Origin: Streptomyces novaecaesareae
GTDB taxonomy: Bacteria > Actinomycetota > Actinomycetes > Streptomycetales > Streptomycetaceae
NCBI RefSeq assembly: GCF_000716875.1
Contig: NZ_JNWQ01000022.1
Location: 21,207 to 85,206, forward strand
Length of the DNA stretch: 64,000 bases
Reading direction: 5' to 3'
Part shown: positions 8,112 through 16,649 of the stretch, piece by piece
Position numbering within the stretch: position 1 is the stretch's first letter
How the letters are laid out: the number at the start of each line of letters is the position of its first letter
Program-made: the position numbers and the translations under genes
The notes under the pieces: generated by a model
Told to the model about the DNA's origin: nothing
The model's input: the letters and a program-made list of their open reading frames with translations, nothing else
The model's database searches: none

Positions 8112-9236
8112 GTGCCCACCACCCGAGACTCCGTGCCGTCCGAGCCGCCGTTCGGGCAGTCGCCCGAGCCGCTGCCCGAGTCGTCGCCTGAGCCGCTGCC
8201 CGAGCCGCCGCCCGCCGAGAGCGCGCTCGGGACCTGGCCGGCCCCCGTACGCCGGCCCACCGGGCGGGACGTGGCCCGGCTCGCCGGGGTCTCCCAGGCC
8301 ACCGTCTCCCTGGTCTTCTCCGGTGCCGAGGCCGGCCGCCGGGTCTCCGAAGCCACCCGCCAGCGGGTCCGGGAGGCCGCCCGCAGCCTCGGCTACCGCC
8401 CGCAGGCGGCCGGCCGGCAGCTGCGGCTCGGCCGCAGCGGGATGATCCTGCTCTCCGTGCCGAACCTCCAGGGCCCCTTCTTCGGCCGGGTGCTGGAAGG
8501 CGTCCACCAGGAGGCCGGCCGGCACGGACTGGCGGTCGTGGTCAGCTCCGGTTGGGGCAGCGCCACCCTCGCCGAGGCCGCCACCGCCGGCCGCTTCGAC
8601 GGCCTGCTGATCTGCTCCCCGGACGACAGCCAGCTCGGCGAACTGCCCGCCGACACCCCCGCCGTCTTCCTCGACGCCGACCCGGGCACCGACCGCACGC
8701 GCCCGACCGTGGAACTCGACGTGGCCGGCGGGATGCGCGCCGCCGTCGAGCACCTGGCGGCCCTCGGCCACCGCCGGATCGGCCGGCTGCGCTCCAGCCA
8801 CGCCGCGTACACGTTCCGGGTGCGGCAGGCCGCCTTCGAGCGGGTCGTCCGGGAACTCGGCCTGGACGTCGTGGAGTTGGGCGTGAGCCTGAACGAAGGC
8901 CACCGGGCCGCGCGAGCCGTGGCGGACCGTCTGCTGTCACGGGCGGACCGGCCGCGTGCGGTGATCTGCGACGACGACGTGGTCGCCTCCGGGGTCTACC
9001 AGGCCGCCGTCGAGCTGGGGCTGCGGGTGCCGGAGGACCTGTCCGTGGTCGGCATGGACAACGTGGCGGTGGCCGCGCTGCTCGCCCCGCCGCTGACCAC
9101 CGTCGACCTGCCGGGCGAGGAACTGGGCCGGGCCGGCGCGGCCGCGCTGGCGGGCCTGCTGCGCGGGGAGCGGGTGGAGCCGGTGGCGCCGCTGGCCACG
9201 TCGCTGGTGCTGCGCTCGTCCACCGCGTCGGCGTAG
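8112..9236 (+). CDS. LacI-family transcriptional regulator
   Basis: Up to 374 residues from GTG 8112. The first 45 residues are low-complexity Pro/Glu/Ser repeats (PEPLPE units), so the true start may lie later. The LacI HTH and hinge are clear at about 50-105 (RDVARLAGVSQATVSLVFSG...TRQRVREAARSLGYRPQ). A periplasmic-binding-like sugar-sensing domain follows (about 110-370) with VVGMDNVAVAALLAPPLTTV near its end. No sugar transporter or hydrolase gene is adjacent, so the effector is unknown. Confidence 0.9.
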   Translation: MPTTRDSVPSEPPFGQSPEPLPESSPEPLPEPPPAESALGTWPAPVRRPTGRDVARLAGVSQATVSLVFSGAEAGRRVSEATRQRVREAARSLGYRPQAAGRQLRLGRSGMILLSVPNLQGPFFGRVLEGVHQEAGRHGLAVVVSSGWGSATLAEAATAGRFDGLLICSPDDSQLGELPADTPAVFLDADPGTDRTRPTVELDVAGGMRAAVEHLAALGHRRIGRLRSSHAAYTFRVRQAAFERVVRELGLDVVELGVSLNEGHRAARAVADRLLSRADRPRAVICDDDVVASGVYQAAVELGLRVPEDLSVVGMDNVAVAALLAPPLTTVDLPGEELGRAGAAALAGLLRGERVEPVAPLATSLVLRSSTASA

Positions 9237-9286
9237 CCGGTACCGGCAAGGGCGCCCATTCGTCTGATTGGTTCGATCAGGTGAAG

Positions 9287-9436
9287 ATGGGTCGCCTACA
9301 CCGCCACCGATTTCACCGGCAGCCCGCTGCTGCCCGCCGAACCCGCAAAGGTCGGCGTCGGCGTCCAGGCGCCGTCACCGCCGAACTCGCCGTCACCGAC
9401 GCACAGCCCGTGGCAGAGTCCGCCGCCGAGGAATAA
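9287..9436 (+). CDS. Possible small basic protein, 49 residues
   Basis: ATG 9287 follows an AGGTG-like site. The frame encodes a strongly Arg/His-rich N-terminal half (MGRLHRHRFHRQPAAARR) and an acidic, Ala-rich end (VAESAAEE). The second half has coding-like G/C third positions. It stops 3 bp before a perfect 15-bp terminator hairpin, which supports a real transcript end here. It could also be the 3' tail of the LacI transcript. Function unknown. Confidence 0.4.
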   Translation: MGRLHRHRFHRQPAAARRTRKGRRRRPGAVTAELAVTDAQPVAESAAEE

Positions 9437-9439
9437 AGG

Positions 9440-9476
9440 GACTGCGCCCGCCGGCCAGACCCCGGCGGGCGCAGTC
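9440..9476. terminator. Strong bidirectional terminator
   Basis: A 15-bp perfect stem (9440-9454 with 9462-9476; GACTGCGCCCGCCGG arm) closes a 7-nt loop. It lies between the LacI/small-ORF transcript and the convergent MFS gene. Confidence 0.8.
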
Positions 9477-9492
9477 GTCTGTGGGGGTGGGC

Positions 9493-10704
9493 TCAGCCCA
9501 CCGGGACGGGCTGGGCCAGGCTCGGCGCGACGGGCGCCGGGCGGAACCAGCGCCGGGCGCCGAACAGGAGCAGTCCGCCGAGCGCGATCCCGCCGGCCGC
9601 GCACAGCGCGACGGGTCGCAGCGAGTCCTCGGCGAGGTTGCCGGAGACGGCGTAGCCGAGCGAGTTGCCGGTGGCGAACAGCGTCACCAGCCAGGCGAAG
9701 GCCTCGGTGACGGTGCCGGTCGGCGCCAGCTCGGCGACGAGGACGAACGCCGCCGCCAGCAGCGGGGCCAGCATGACGCCGGACACGAAGGCCAGCGCGG
9801 CCATCGGGTACGGCCCGGGCAGGGTGACCAGCGGCAGGTAGGAGACGGCCATCGCGAGGGCCATCACCCAGGTGCGGGTGGCGGTGGTCTGCCGCCACTT
9901 GACCGCGCCGTAGGCGAGCGCGCCGAGCAGGCCGCCGAGGGCCGCGAGCGCGAGCAGGGTGCCCGCGCCGCCCGGGAGCGCGCCGGTGTGGTGCTCGGCG
10001 TAGGCGATGAACAGCACGTTCTGCGCGCCGACCGCCCAGCCGGCCCCGGCCAGTCCGAGCAGCAGCAGCACCAGGCCGGGGGAGCGCAGCGGCCCGAGCA
10101 GTCCGGCGGAGTCCGCGCGGACGGGGGCACGCCAGGCCCGGGCCGGTGCGGCGGTGGCCACGATCAGTGCCCCGGCCAGGCCGAGTGCGGCGGCGACCCA
10201 GAGCGCGGCGACCGGGCTGAAGAGGCCGGCGATCCCGGCGACGGCCAGCGGCCCGGCGACGTAGAGGATCTGCTGGGAGGCGGAGTCGAGGGCGTACGCG
10301 GTGTCGAGCTGCTCCTCGTCGACGACGTCCGGCCAGAGCGAGCGCAGGGAGGGCTCCAGCGGCGGCATGGCGAGGCCGGCGATCGCGGCGCCGACCGGGG
10401 CGGCGAGCGGGGAGCCGGGGGCGAGGGCGAGCAGTGCGTACCCGCCGCCGGCCACCACGGCCGAGGCGAGCAGGACGCGGGGCTGCCCGGTGCGGTCCAC
10501 GATCCGCCCGAGCACCGGGCCGCCGACGGCCGCCGAGATCGCGTACGCGGCGGTGGCCAGCCCGATCCGTCCGTACGGCGTGCCGGCCTCGCGCAGGGCG
10601 AGGGCGATCACCAGGGCGGTCATGCCGGCGGGCAGGCGGCCGAGCAGGGTGCCGAGGAGCAGGCGGGTGACGTGCGGGGCGCGGAGCAGGGCGAGGTAGC
10701 CCAT
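9493..10704 (-). CDS. MFS transporter
   Basis: 403 residues with about 12 transmembrane helices and very short termini. The loop 2-3 region reads GRIVDRTGQPRVLLAS. Early segments (MGYLALLRAPHVTRLLLGTLLGRLPAGMTAL) are typical of the small streptomycete exporters annotated as MFS transporters. The substrate is not evident. A perfect 14-bp palindrome lies 48 bp upstream of its start and probably binds a regulator encoded elsewhere. Confidence 0.87.
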   Translation of the reverse strand: MGYLALLRAPHVTRLLLGTLLGRLPAGMTALVIALALREAGTPYGRIGLATAAYAISAAVGGPVLGRIVDRTGQPRVLLASAVVAGGGYALLALAPGSPLAAPVGAAIAGLAMPPLEPSLRSLWPDVVDEEQLDTAYALDSASQQILYVAGPLAVAGIAGLFSPVAALWVAAALGLAGALIVATAAPARAWRAPVRADSAGLLGPLRSPGLVLLLLGLAGAGWAVGAQNVLFIAYAEHHTGALPGGAGTLLALAALGGLLGALAYGAVKWRQTTATRTWVMALAMAVSYLPLVTLPGPYPMAALAFVSGVMLAPLLAAAFVLVAELAPTGTVTEAFAWLVTLFATGNSLGYAVSGNLAEDSLRPVALCAAGGIALGGLLLFGARRWFRPAPVAPSLAQPVPVG

Positions 10705-10751
10705 CGGCGTCTTCTCCGGTCTGGGCAGGCGGTGGCGGGGACGTCATCAAA

Positions 10752-10765
10752 GTTATACGTATAAC
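10752..10765. promoter_or_regulatory. Palindromic operator upstream of the MFS gene
   Basis: GTTATACGTATAAC is a perfect 14-bp, AT-rich palindrome in very GC-rich DNA, 48 bp upstream of the MFS start. Its centre resembles sites bound by GntR/HutC-type repressors (TATAC-rich dyads). No such regulator is encoded nearby. Confidence 0.55.
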
Positions 10766-10856
10766 CGCTCGTCGGTCAATCGGGCCGGTTGGCGTGAACT
10801 GATGGGGCGTCAGCCTCGTTCGTGTCCGGATCTCGTCTTGACCTCAAACAACTACT

Positions 10857-10886
10857 TTGAACATCTCAAACCTTTACTGCTAACGT
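10857..10886 (+). promoter_or_regulatory. Candidate promoter of the symporter transcript
   Basis: TTGAAC at 10857-10862 and TAACGT at 10881-10886 are 18 bp apart in a locally AT-rich patch. The predicted transcription start falls at or within a base or two of the ATG at 10894, so the first ORF would be leaderless. Confidence 0.45.
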
Positions 10887-10893
10887 GTCGGCC

Positions 10894-11031
10894 ATGACCA
10901 CCTCGGACGCACTGCGGATGCACGGCCCGGGCCAGCTGCCCGGCGCCGCCCGCCCGTGCGCCCCGACCGGTGCTGTGGACAGCCCGCGCCGTTGTCGCGC
11001 CATGAGCTGTATTCCGGCGGCACGCCCCTGA
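10894..11031 (+). CDS. Possible 45-residue leader ORF upstream of the symporter
   Basis: ATG 10894 opens a frame ending at TGA 11029-11031. The product begins MTTSDALRMHGPGQLPG and ends RRCRAMSCIPAARP, with three Cys residues. Codon third positions are G/C-rich over the first two thirds. There is no ribosome site upstream, but the predicted promoter would place the transcript start almost exactly on this ATG. It ends 99 bp before the symporter. It may be a regulatory leader peptide, or a chance frame. Confidence 0.3.
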   Translation: MTTSDALRMHGPGQLPGAARPCAPTGAVDSPRRCRAMSCIPAARP

Positions 11032-11130
11032 CCGGGGGCCACGACTTCCCGTCCGGCCCGCGCGCCGTGCCGCCTTCTCCGCCCCACTCACCTCACCGTC
11101 AGCAACGCCCTCCCCCGGAGCCGCACCGCC

Positions 11131-12462
11131 ATGTCCACAGCGCCCGAGGCGACCTCGTCGCCCTCCGTGCTCACCCGTATCCGCAAGACGCCGTTCTGGG
11201 TGCAGATCGTCGCCGGCCTCGTGCTCGGCGTCGGCCTCGGCTACCTGGCCCGGGCCGCCGACATCTCCTGGCTGGCCACCACCCTGGAGACCATCGGCAA
11301 GATCTTCGTCCAGCTGCTGAAGCTGGCCGTCCCGCCGCTGGTGTTCACCGCGATCGTGGTGAGCGTCGCCAACCTGCGCAACGTCACCAACGCGGCCCGC
11401 CTGGCCACCCGGACGCTGCTCTGGTTCATGATCACCTCGCTGATCGCGGTCGCCATCGGCCTGGGCCTGGGCCTGCTGACCAACCCCGGCCAGGGCACCA
11501 ACCTCAAGACCGAGGGCCTCAAGGCGATCGACTCCAAGGGCACCTGGATCGACTTCCTGACCGGGATCTTCCCGACCAACATCGTCGACGCCTTCGCCAA
11601 GGTGAACGTGCTGCAGATCGTCTTCATGGCGGTCGTGGTCGGCGCGGCGATCATCAAGCTCGGCGCCAAGGCCGAGCCGGTCCTCAAGCTCAGCGAGTCC
11701 GTGCTGGAGCTGACCCAGACCGCGCTGTGGTGGGTCATCCGGCTCTCCCCGCTCGGCACCCTCGGCCTGATCGGCAAGTCCGTCGCCAAGTACGGCTGGG
11801 ACCTGCTCAAGCCCTTCGCCACGCTGACCCTCGACATCTACGTCGGCTGCGCGCTGGTCCTCTTCGTCGTCTACTCGCTGCTGCTGCGCTTCGCCGCCGG
11901 CCTCAACCCGCTGCACTTCTTCAAGGGCGCGTGGCCCGCGATCCAGCTCGCCTTCGTCTCGCGCTCCTCGGTCGGCACCCTGCCGGTCACCCGCCGCGTC
12001 ACCGAGAAGCTCGGCGTCCCCAGCGAGTACGCGTCCTTCTCGGTGCCGTTCGGCGCCACCACCAAGATGGACGGTTGCGCCGCGATCTACCCGGCGATCG
12101 CCGCGATCTTCGTCGCCCAGGTCTACAACATCGAGCTCGGCATCAAGGACTACATCCTGATCGCCTTCGTCTCGGTGGTCGGCTCGGCCGCGACCGCGGG
12201 CCTCACCGGTGCGATCGTCATGCTGACGCTGACCCTGTCCACCCTGGGCCTGCCGCTGGAGGGCGTCGGCCTGCTGCTCGCCATCGACCCGATCCTGGAC
12301 ATGATGCGCACCGCGACCAACGTCGCCGGGCAGGTGCTGGTGCCGGTCGTGGTCGCCGCGCGGGAGAAGATCCTCGACGTCGCCGCGTACAACAACCCCT
12401 CGGGCGACCTGTACGACGCGGACGTCCCCTCGGGCACCGTCCGGGAGCCGGCTGCGGCCTGA
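11131..12462 (+). CDS. Dicarboxylate/amino acid:cation symporter (DAACS family)
   Basis: 443 residues, normal for GltP/DctA-type carriers, with eight membrane helices plus re-entrant loops. The serine-rich HP1 loop appears as SRSSVGTLPVTRR (about 274-286). It is followed by PFGATTKMDGCA, the equivalent of the conserved NMDGT helix-7 motif, and then by the substrate-site segment LLAIDPILDMMRTATNVAGQ. These proteins import C4-dicarboxylates or glutamate/aspartate with protons or sodium across the plasma membrane. The ATG start has a GGAG site. A strong hairpin follows. A short leader ORF precedes it. Confidence 0.92.
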   Translation: MSTAPEATSSPSVLTRIRKTPFWVQIVAGLVLGVGLGYLARAADISWLATTLETIGKIFVQLLKLAVPPLVFTAIVVSVANLRNVTNAARLATRTLLWFMITSLIAVAIGLGLGLLTNPGQGTNLKTEGLKAIDSKGTWIDFLTGIFPTNIVDAFAKVNVLQIVFMAVVVGAAIIKLGAKAEPVLKLSESVLELTQTALWWVIRLSPLGTLGLIGKSVAKYGWDLLKPFATLTLDIYVGCALVLFVVYSLLLRFAAGLNPLHFFKGAWPAIQLAFVSRSSVGTLPVTRRVTEKLGVPSEYASFSVPFGATTKMDGCAAIYPAIAAIFVAQVYNIELGIKDYILIAFVSVVGSAATAGLTGAIVMLTLTLSTLGLPLEGVGLLLAIDPILDMMRTATNVAGQVLVPVVVAAREKILDVAAYNNPSGDLYDADVPSGTVREPAAA

Positions 12463-12478
12463 TCCCCCGCCTGACGAC

Positions 12479-12516
12479 GAAGGGCCCTTCCCCGGGTGCT
12501 TGGGGGAGGGCCCTTC
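12479..12516 (+). terminator. Terminator of the symporter gene
   Basis: GAAGGGCCCTTCCCC (12479-12493) pairs with GGGGGAGGGCCCTTC (12502-12516), with a single non-Watson-Crick pair and an 8-nt loop, 17 bp after the stop codon. A run of near-perfect 9-bp GTGTTCGCC repeats follows at about 12518-12585. Confidence 0.75.
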
Positions 12517-12600
12517 CGTGTTCGCTGCGGTCGCCGTGCTTCCCGTGTTCGCGGTGTTCGCCGTGTTCGCCGCCCGGGTCTGTTCGGAGGGCGAAAAGGC

Positions 12601-12629
12601 AGGGGGCCCACCACCTGGGCGGGCCCCCT
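12601..12629 (-). terminator. Terminator of the cold-shock gene
   Basis: AGGGGGCCC (12601-12609) pairs with GGGCCCCCT (12621-12629). On the minus strand the stem is followed by GCCTTTTCG, a short T run. It lies 90 bp beyond the stop codon of the cold-shock gene. Confidence 0.6.
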
Positions 12630-12719
12630 TGGGTACTGCTCTTGTGCTCATGGTGACGGCTGTCGGGAGCCGCCGATGGACCCGTCGGGGTCCCGAGCGA
12701 TCAGATCATCAGAGGATGG

Positions 12720-12923
12720 TCAGATAGCGGTGACGTTCTCCGCCTGCGGACCCTTCGGGCCCTGGGTGACGTCGAAGCTGACCGCCTGGTTCTCCTCCAG
12801 CGAGCGGAAGCCGCTCGCGTTGATGGCGGAGTAGTGAACGAAGACGTCCGGGCCGCCGCCCTCCTGGGCGATGAAGCCGAAGCCCTTCTCAGCGTTGAAC
12901 CACTTGACGGTTCCCGTGGCCAT
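12720..12923 (-). CDS. Cold-shock domain protein (CspA family)
   Basis: 67 residues, the standard length. It has both RNA-binding motifs, KGFGFI (RNP1) and VFVHYSAI (RNP2), after the canonical [14 protein letters not shown] start. The protein binds single-stranded RNA/DNA and acts as an RNA chaperone in the cytoplasm. The start is fixed by AAGGAG eight bases upstream. The frame is open for another 400 bp upstream, but that part is not coding-like. The leader is long and contains a terminator-like hairpin, suggesting post-transcriptional control. Confidence 0.95.
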   Translation of the reverse strand: MATGTVKWFNAEKGFGFIAQEGGGPDVFVHYSAINASGFRSLEENQAVSFDVTQGPKGPQAENVTAI

Positions 12924-13040
12924 GCCGTTCTCCTTGCGAGGCGTGTCGGGGGCCACACCGTGTGGCACCCGGTCCGCTGCGCTGATCGCCCTGCCTCCGG
13001 ACGAGTCCGAAGTTTTTCGATATTGCTGAAAAACTACAAA

Positions 13041-13069
13041 AAGCCTGCGGTTACATGCTCCGCAGGCTT
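13041..13069 (-). promoter_or_regulatory. Intrinsic-terminator-like hairpin in the cold-shock leader
   Basis: On the minus strand AAGCCTGCGG pairs perfectly with CCGCAGGCTT around a 9-nt loop and runs straight into TTTGTAGTTTTT (13040 down to 13029). This is a textbook Rho-independent terminator, rare in this GC-rich window, about 118 bp upstream of the csp start codon and in the same direction. It could be an attenuator in the csp leader or the 3' end of a small RNA. The rest of the 374-bp gap (12924-13297) holds no gene. Confidence 0.7.
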
Positions 13070-13246
13070 CAAGTACTGCAAGGGGAATCAAACTGCAACT
13101 GAGGGCAACGCTAGCATGCGGCAGCTGTGACGACCAGAGGTCACTTGCGGCTCCCAAGGCGCGTGTCGTAGGCGCGGGAGCGGGCGTGGAAAGGCGTGTT
13201 GGGGGCGGGTGAGGGCGTGTCGGGTGGCCGGTGCGAGCCGTCGTGA

Positions 13247-14251
<1,005 letters not shown>

Positions 14252-14433
14252 GGGCCGGGGCGGCCGGCGGGGTTGTGGACGATGGGTCCCGGGGCGGCCG
14301 GGGGCGCTGGGAAGCGGCCTGACGCGGGCGGCGGAATGTGCTGGCGTAGGCTGGTTCGGCCGTACCCGGACGCCCCGTTGTCCGTGCCGGCAGCGCAGAC
14401 AGCAGCAACACCCGAGAGAGAGAAGGCCGCCAG

Positions 14434-15654
14434 GTGACCGAGCTCGCAGCGACCACCCTCGATGCGTCCAGCACCGATCTGCAGGCCGTGCTCGACCGGG
14501 CCGCCGCCGGCGGCCGGATCACTCCGGAGGAGGCGCTGGAGCTCTACCGCTCGGCGCCGCTGCACGCCCTCGGCTCCGCCGCCGACGCGGTGCGCCGCCG
14601 CCGGTACGCCGGTACCGAGCACATCGCGACGTACATCATCGAGCGCAACATCAACTACACCAACGTCTGCGTGACGGCGTGCAAGTTCTGCGCCTTCTAC
14701 GTGCCGCCGAAGAGCGACAAGGGCTGGTCCCGCGAGCTCGACGAGATCCTGCGCCGCTGCGCCGAGACCGTCGAGCTGGGCGGCACCCAGATCATGTTCC
14801 AGGGCGGCCACCACCCGGACTACGGCGTGGAGTACTACGAGCGCGCGTTCTCGGCGATCAAGGCCGACTTCCCGCAGCTGGTGATCCACTCGCTGGGCGC
14901 CTCCGAGGTCGAGCACATGGCCCGGATCTCCGGCGTCTCCATCGAGGAGGCGATCACCCGGATCAACAAGGCGGGTCTGGACTCCTTCGCCGGCGCCGGT
15001 GCCGAGCTGCTGCCGGAGCGTCCGCGCAAGGCGATCGCCCCGCTGAAGGAGTCCGGCGAGCGCTGGCTGGAGATCATGGAGGCCGCGCACGGCCTCGGCG
15101 TGGAGTCCACCTCCACCATGCTGATGGGCACCGGCGAGACCAACGCCGAGCGGATCGAGCACCTGCGGATGATCCGCGACGTGCAGGACCGCACCGGCGG
15201 CTTCCGGGCCTTCATCCCCTACACCTACCAGCCGCAGAACAACCACCTGAAGGGCTCGACCCAGGCCACCGTCTTCGAGTACCTGCGGATGATCGCGATC
15301 GCCCGCCTGTTCCTCGACAACGTCGCCCACATCCAGGGCTCCTGGCTCACCACCGGCAAGGAGGCGGGCCAGCTGTCGCTGCACTACGGCGCGGACGACC
15401 TCGGCTCGGTCATGCTGGAGGAGAACGTCGTCTCGGCCGCCGGCGCCAAGCACCGCTCCAACCTCACCGAGCTGATCCACCTCATCCGGGCCGCCGACCG
15501 CGTCCCGGCGCAGCGCTCGACCACGTACCAGCACCTGCGGGTGCTGGACGACCCGGCCAACGACCCGGTCGACCCGCGGGTCGCCTCGCACATCGCCTCC
15601 ACGGCGATCGAGGGCGGCACGGCGCACCCCGAGCTGAAGATCCTGGACAACTGA
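14434..15654 (+). CDS. mqnC: Cyclic dehypoxanthinyl futalosine synthase (radical SAM)
   Basis: 406 residues from GTG 14434 (GAGAAGG site). The radical-SAM cluster motif is CVTACKFCAF (CxxxCxxC, near residues 77-84). Other MqnC/MqnE family hallmarks are TQIMFQGGHHPDYG, STSTMLMGTGET and FIPYTYQPQNNHLKG. The enzyme cyclises dehypoxanthinyl futalosine using S-adenosylmethionine and a [4Fe-4S] cluster. QGGHHPD and the position next to mqnA favour MqnC over the related MqnE. No mqnB, mqnD or mqnE lies in the window. Confidence 0.93.
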   Translation: MTELAATTLDASSTDLQAVLDRAAAGGRITPEEALELYRSAPLHALGSAADAVRRRRYAGTEHIATYIIERNINYTNVCVTACKFCAFYVPPKSDKGWSRELDEILRRCAETVELGGTQIMFQGGHHPDYGVEYYERAFSAIKADFPQLVIHSLGASEVEHMARISGVSIEEAITRINKAGLDSFAGAGAELLPERPRKAIAPLKESGERWLEIMEAAHGLGVESTSTMLMGTGETNAERIEHLRMIRDVQDRTGGFRAFIPYTYQPQNNHLKGSTQATVFEYLRMIAIARLFLDNVAHIQGSWLTTGKEAGQLSLHYGADDLGSVMLEENVVSAAGAKHRSNLTELIHLIRAADRVPAQRSTTYQHLRVLDDPANDPVDPRVASHIASTAIEGGTAHPELKILDN

Positions 15655-15656
15655 GG

Positions 15657-15725
15657 CCGCTCCTTCGAGGCTGCTCCCTTTGAGGCTGCTCCTTTGAGCT
15701 TGTTCCTTTGAGGGCCGCTCCTTCT
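15657..15725. repeat. Imperfect 14-15-bp direct repeats after mqnC
   Basis: Four to five tandem units of the form GGCTGCTCCTTTGA (variants GGCCGCTCCTTCGA, GGCTGCTCCCTTTGA, GCTTGTTCCTTTGA) fill the gap just after the mqnC stop. They do not form a hairpin. The T/C-rich strand contrasts with the flanking coding DNA. Confidence 0.6.
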
Positions 15726-15752
15726 GCGGTCTCTCCTGGCGAAGGTGTTTCC

Positions 15753-16415
15753 GTGCTGACTCTGCACCGGGCGGCGCTCGTGCTGCCCGACCCGGCCGAT
15801 CCCACCGCCCCGTCCCACCCGGACGGGGCGGTGCTGGTGCGTGGCGAACTCGTCGAGGCGGTCGGGCCGTACGGCGCGCTGGCGGCGGCGCACCCGGGCG
15901 CGCGGGTGCGGGACTGGGGTTCGGCCGTGCTGGCGCCCGGGCTGCGCAATCCGTACGGGCACTGGCTGTTGGAGCGTGCCTACCACCCGGATCCGCGGGA
16001 GGAGATCGGGGTCGAGCCGGTCGTGGACGGGCTGGTCGGGTCGACGGACGAGACGCGGTGCGGGGCGAGTGCGCGGCGGGGGCTGCAGCGGATGCTCGGG
16101 TTCGGGGTGACGGCGGTGGCCGGACCGTTCGAGCGGGCCTCGGTGCGGACGGCGGTGGCGCGGTCGGGACTGGTGGCGTTGGCGGGTGCGGCGGGGTCGG
16201 TGGGGTCGGCGGGTGCGGGCGGCGCAGCGGGTGCGGGGCCGTTGGACCCGCTGGCCGTGCTGCCGTTCGCGGAGGCCGGGTACGGGCGGCTGACGCCCGG
16301 TGGTCGGGCGGACTTCGCGGTGTTCGCGGTCGCGGGGGAGGGGAGCGCCGAACCTGCGGCGGGCGGGTGCCTGGCCACGGTGCTGGGCGGGCGGTTGGTG
16401 TACCGGCGACGCTGA
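15753..16415 (+). CDS. Degenerate, shortened amidohydrolase-like protein in the menaquinone cluster
   Basis: 220 residues from GTG 15753 with a GAAGG site. Both ends match the composite beta-sandwich of amidohydrolases: an N-terminal HPDGAVLVRGELVEAVGPY strand pair and a C-terminal LTPGGRADFAVFAV...VLGGRLVYRR. Where active enzymes have the metal-binding HxH after a PGLxN turn, this protein has NPYGH (residues 66-70). The TIM barrel between is cut to about 100 residues. It is therefore unlikely to be catalytic by the usual mechanism. Its place directly after mqnC hints at a link to aminofutalosine deamination (MqnX is an amidohydrolase), but that is inference. Confidence 0.65.
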   Translation: MLTLHRAALVLPDPADPTAPSHPDGAVLVRGELVEAVGPYGALAAAHPGARVRDWGSAVLAPGLRNPYGHWLLERAYHPDPREEIGVEPVVDGLVGSTDETRCGASARRGLQRMLGFGVTAVAGPFERASVRTAVARSGLVALAGAAGSVGSAGAGGAAGAGPLDPLAVLPFAEAGYGRLTPGGRADFAVFAVAGEGSAEPAAGGCLATVLGGRLVYRRR

Positions 16416-16649
16416 GTGTGACGTACTCGTCAGTAGTCGGAATTCCTTGCCGCGTACGGGACTTCCTTCGTGCGCACCCGAACTCCACTGTCGGTGACGG
16501 GGGGTGATTGTCCCTTCGCCGTGACCTGAGGGCCCGCCAGCGGATACGATCCCGGACAGCTCACTCCGTACCCTCACCACACCACCGCCCGTGCCCGCGG
16601 GCGGCGGGGCCGCCTCCCGGACCCCGACGGCAAGCCAGGAACAGGAACC

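Noticed and set aside
10852..12651. 599-codon minus-strand frame opposite the symporter
   Set aside because: Pure shadow: repetitive Gly/Asp/Gln/Arg sequence antisense to a clear membrane transporter.
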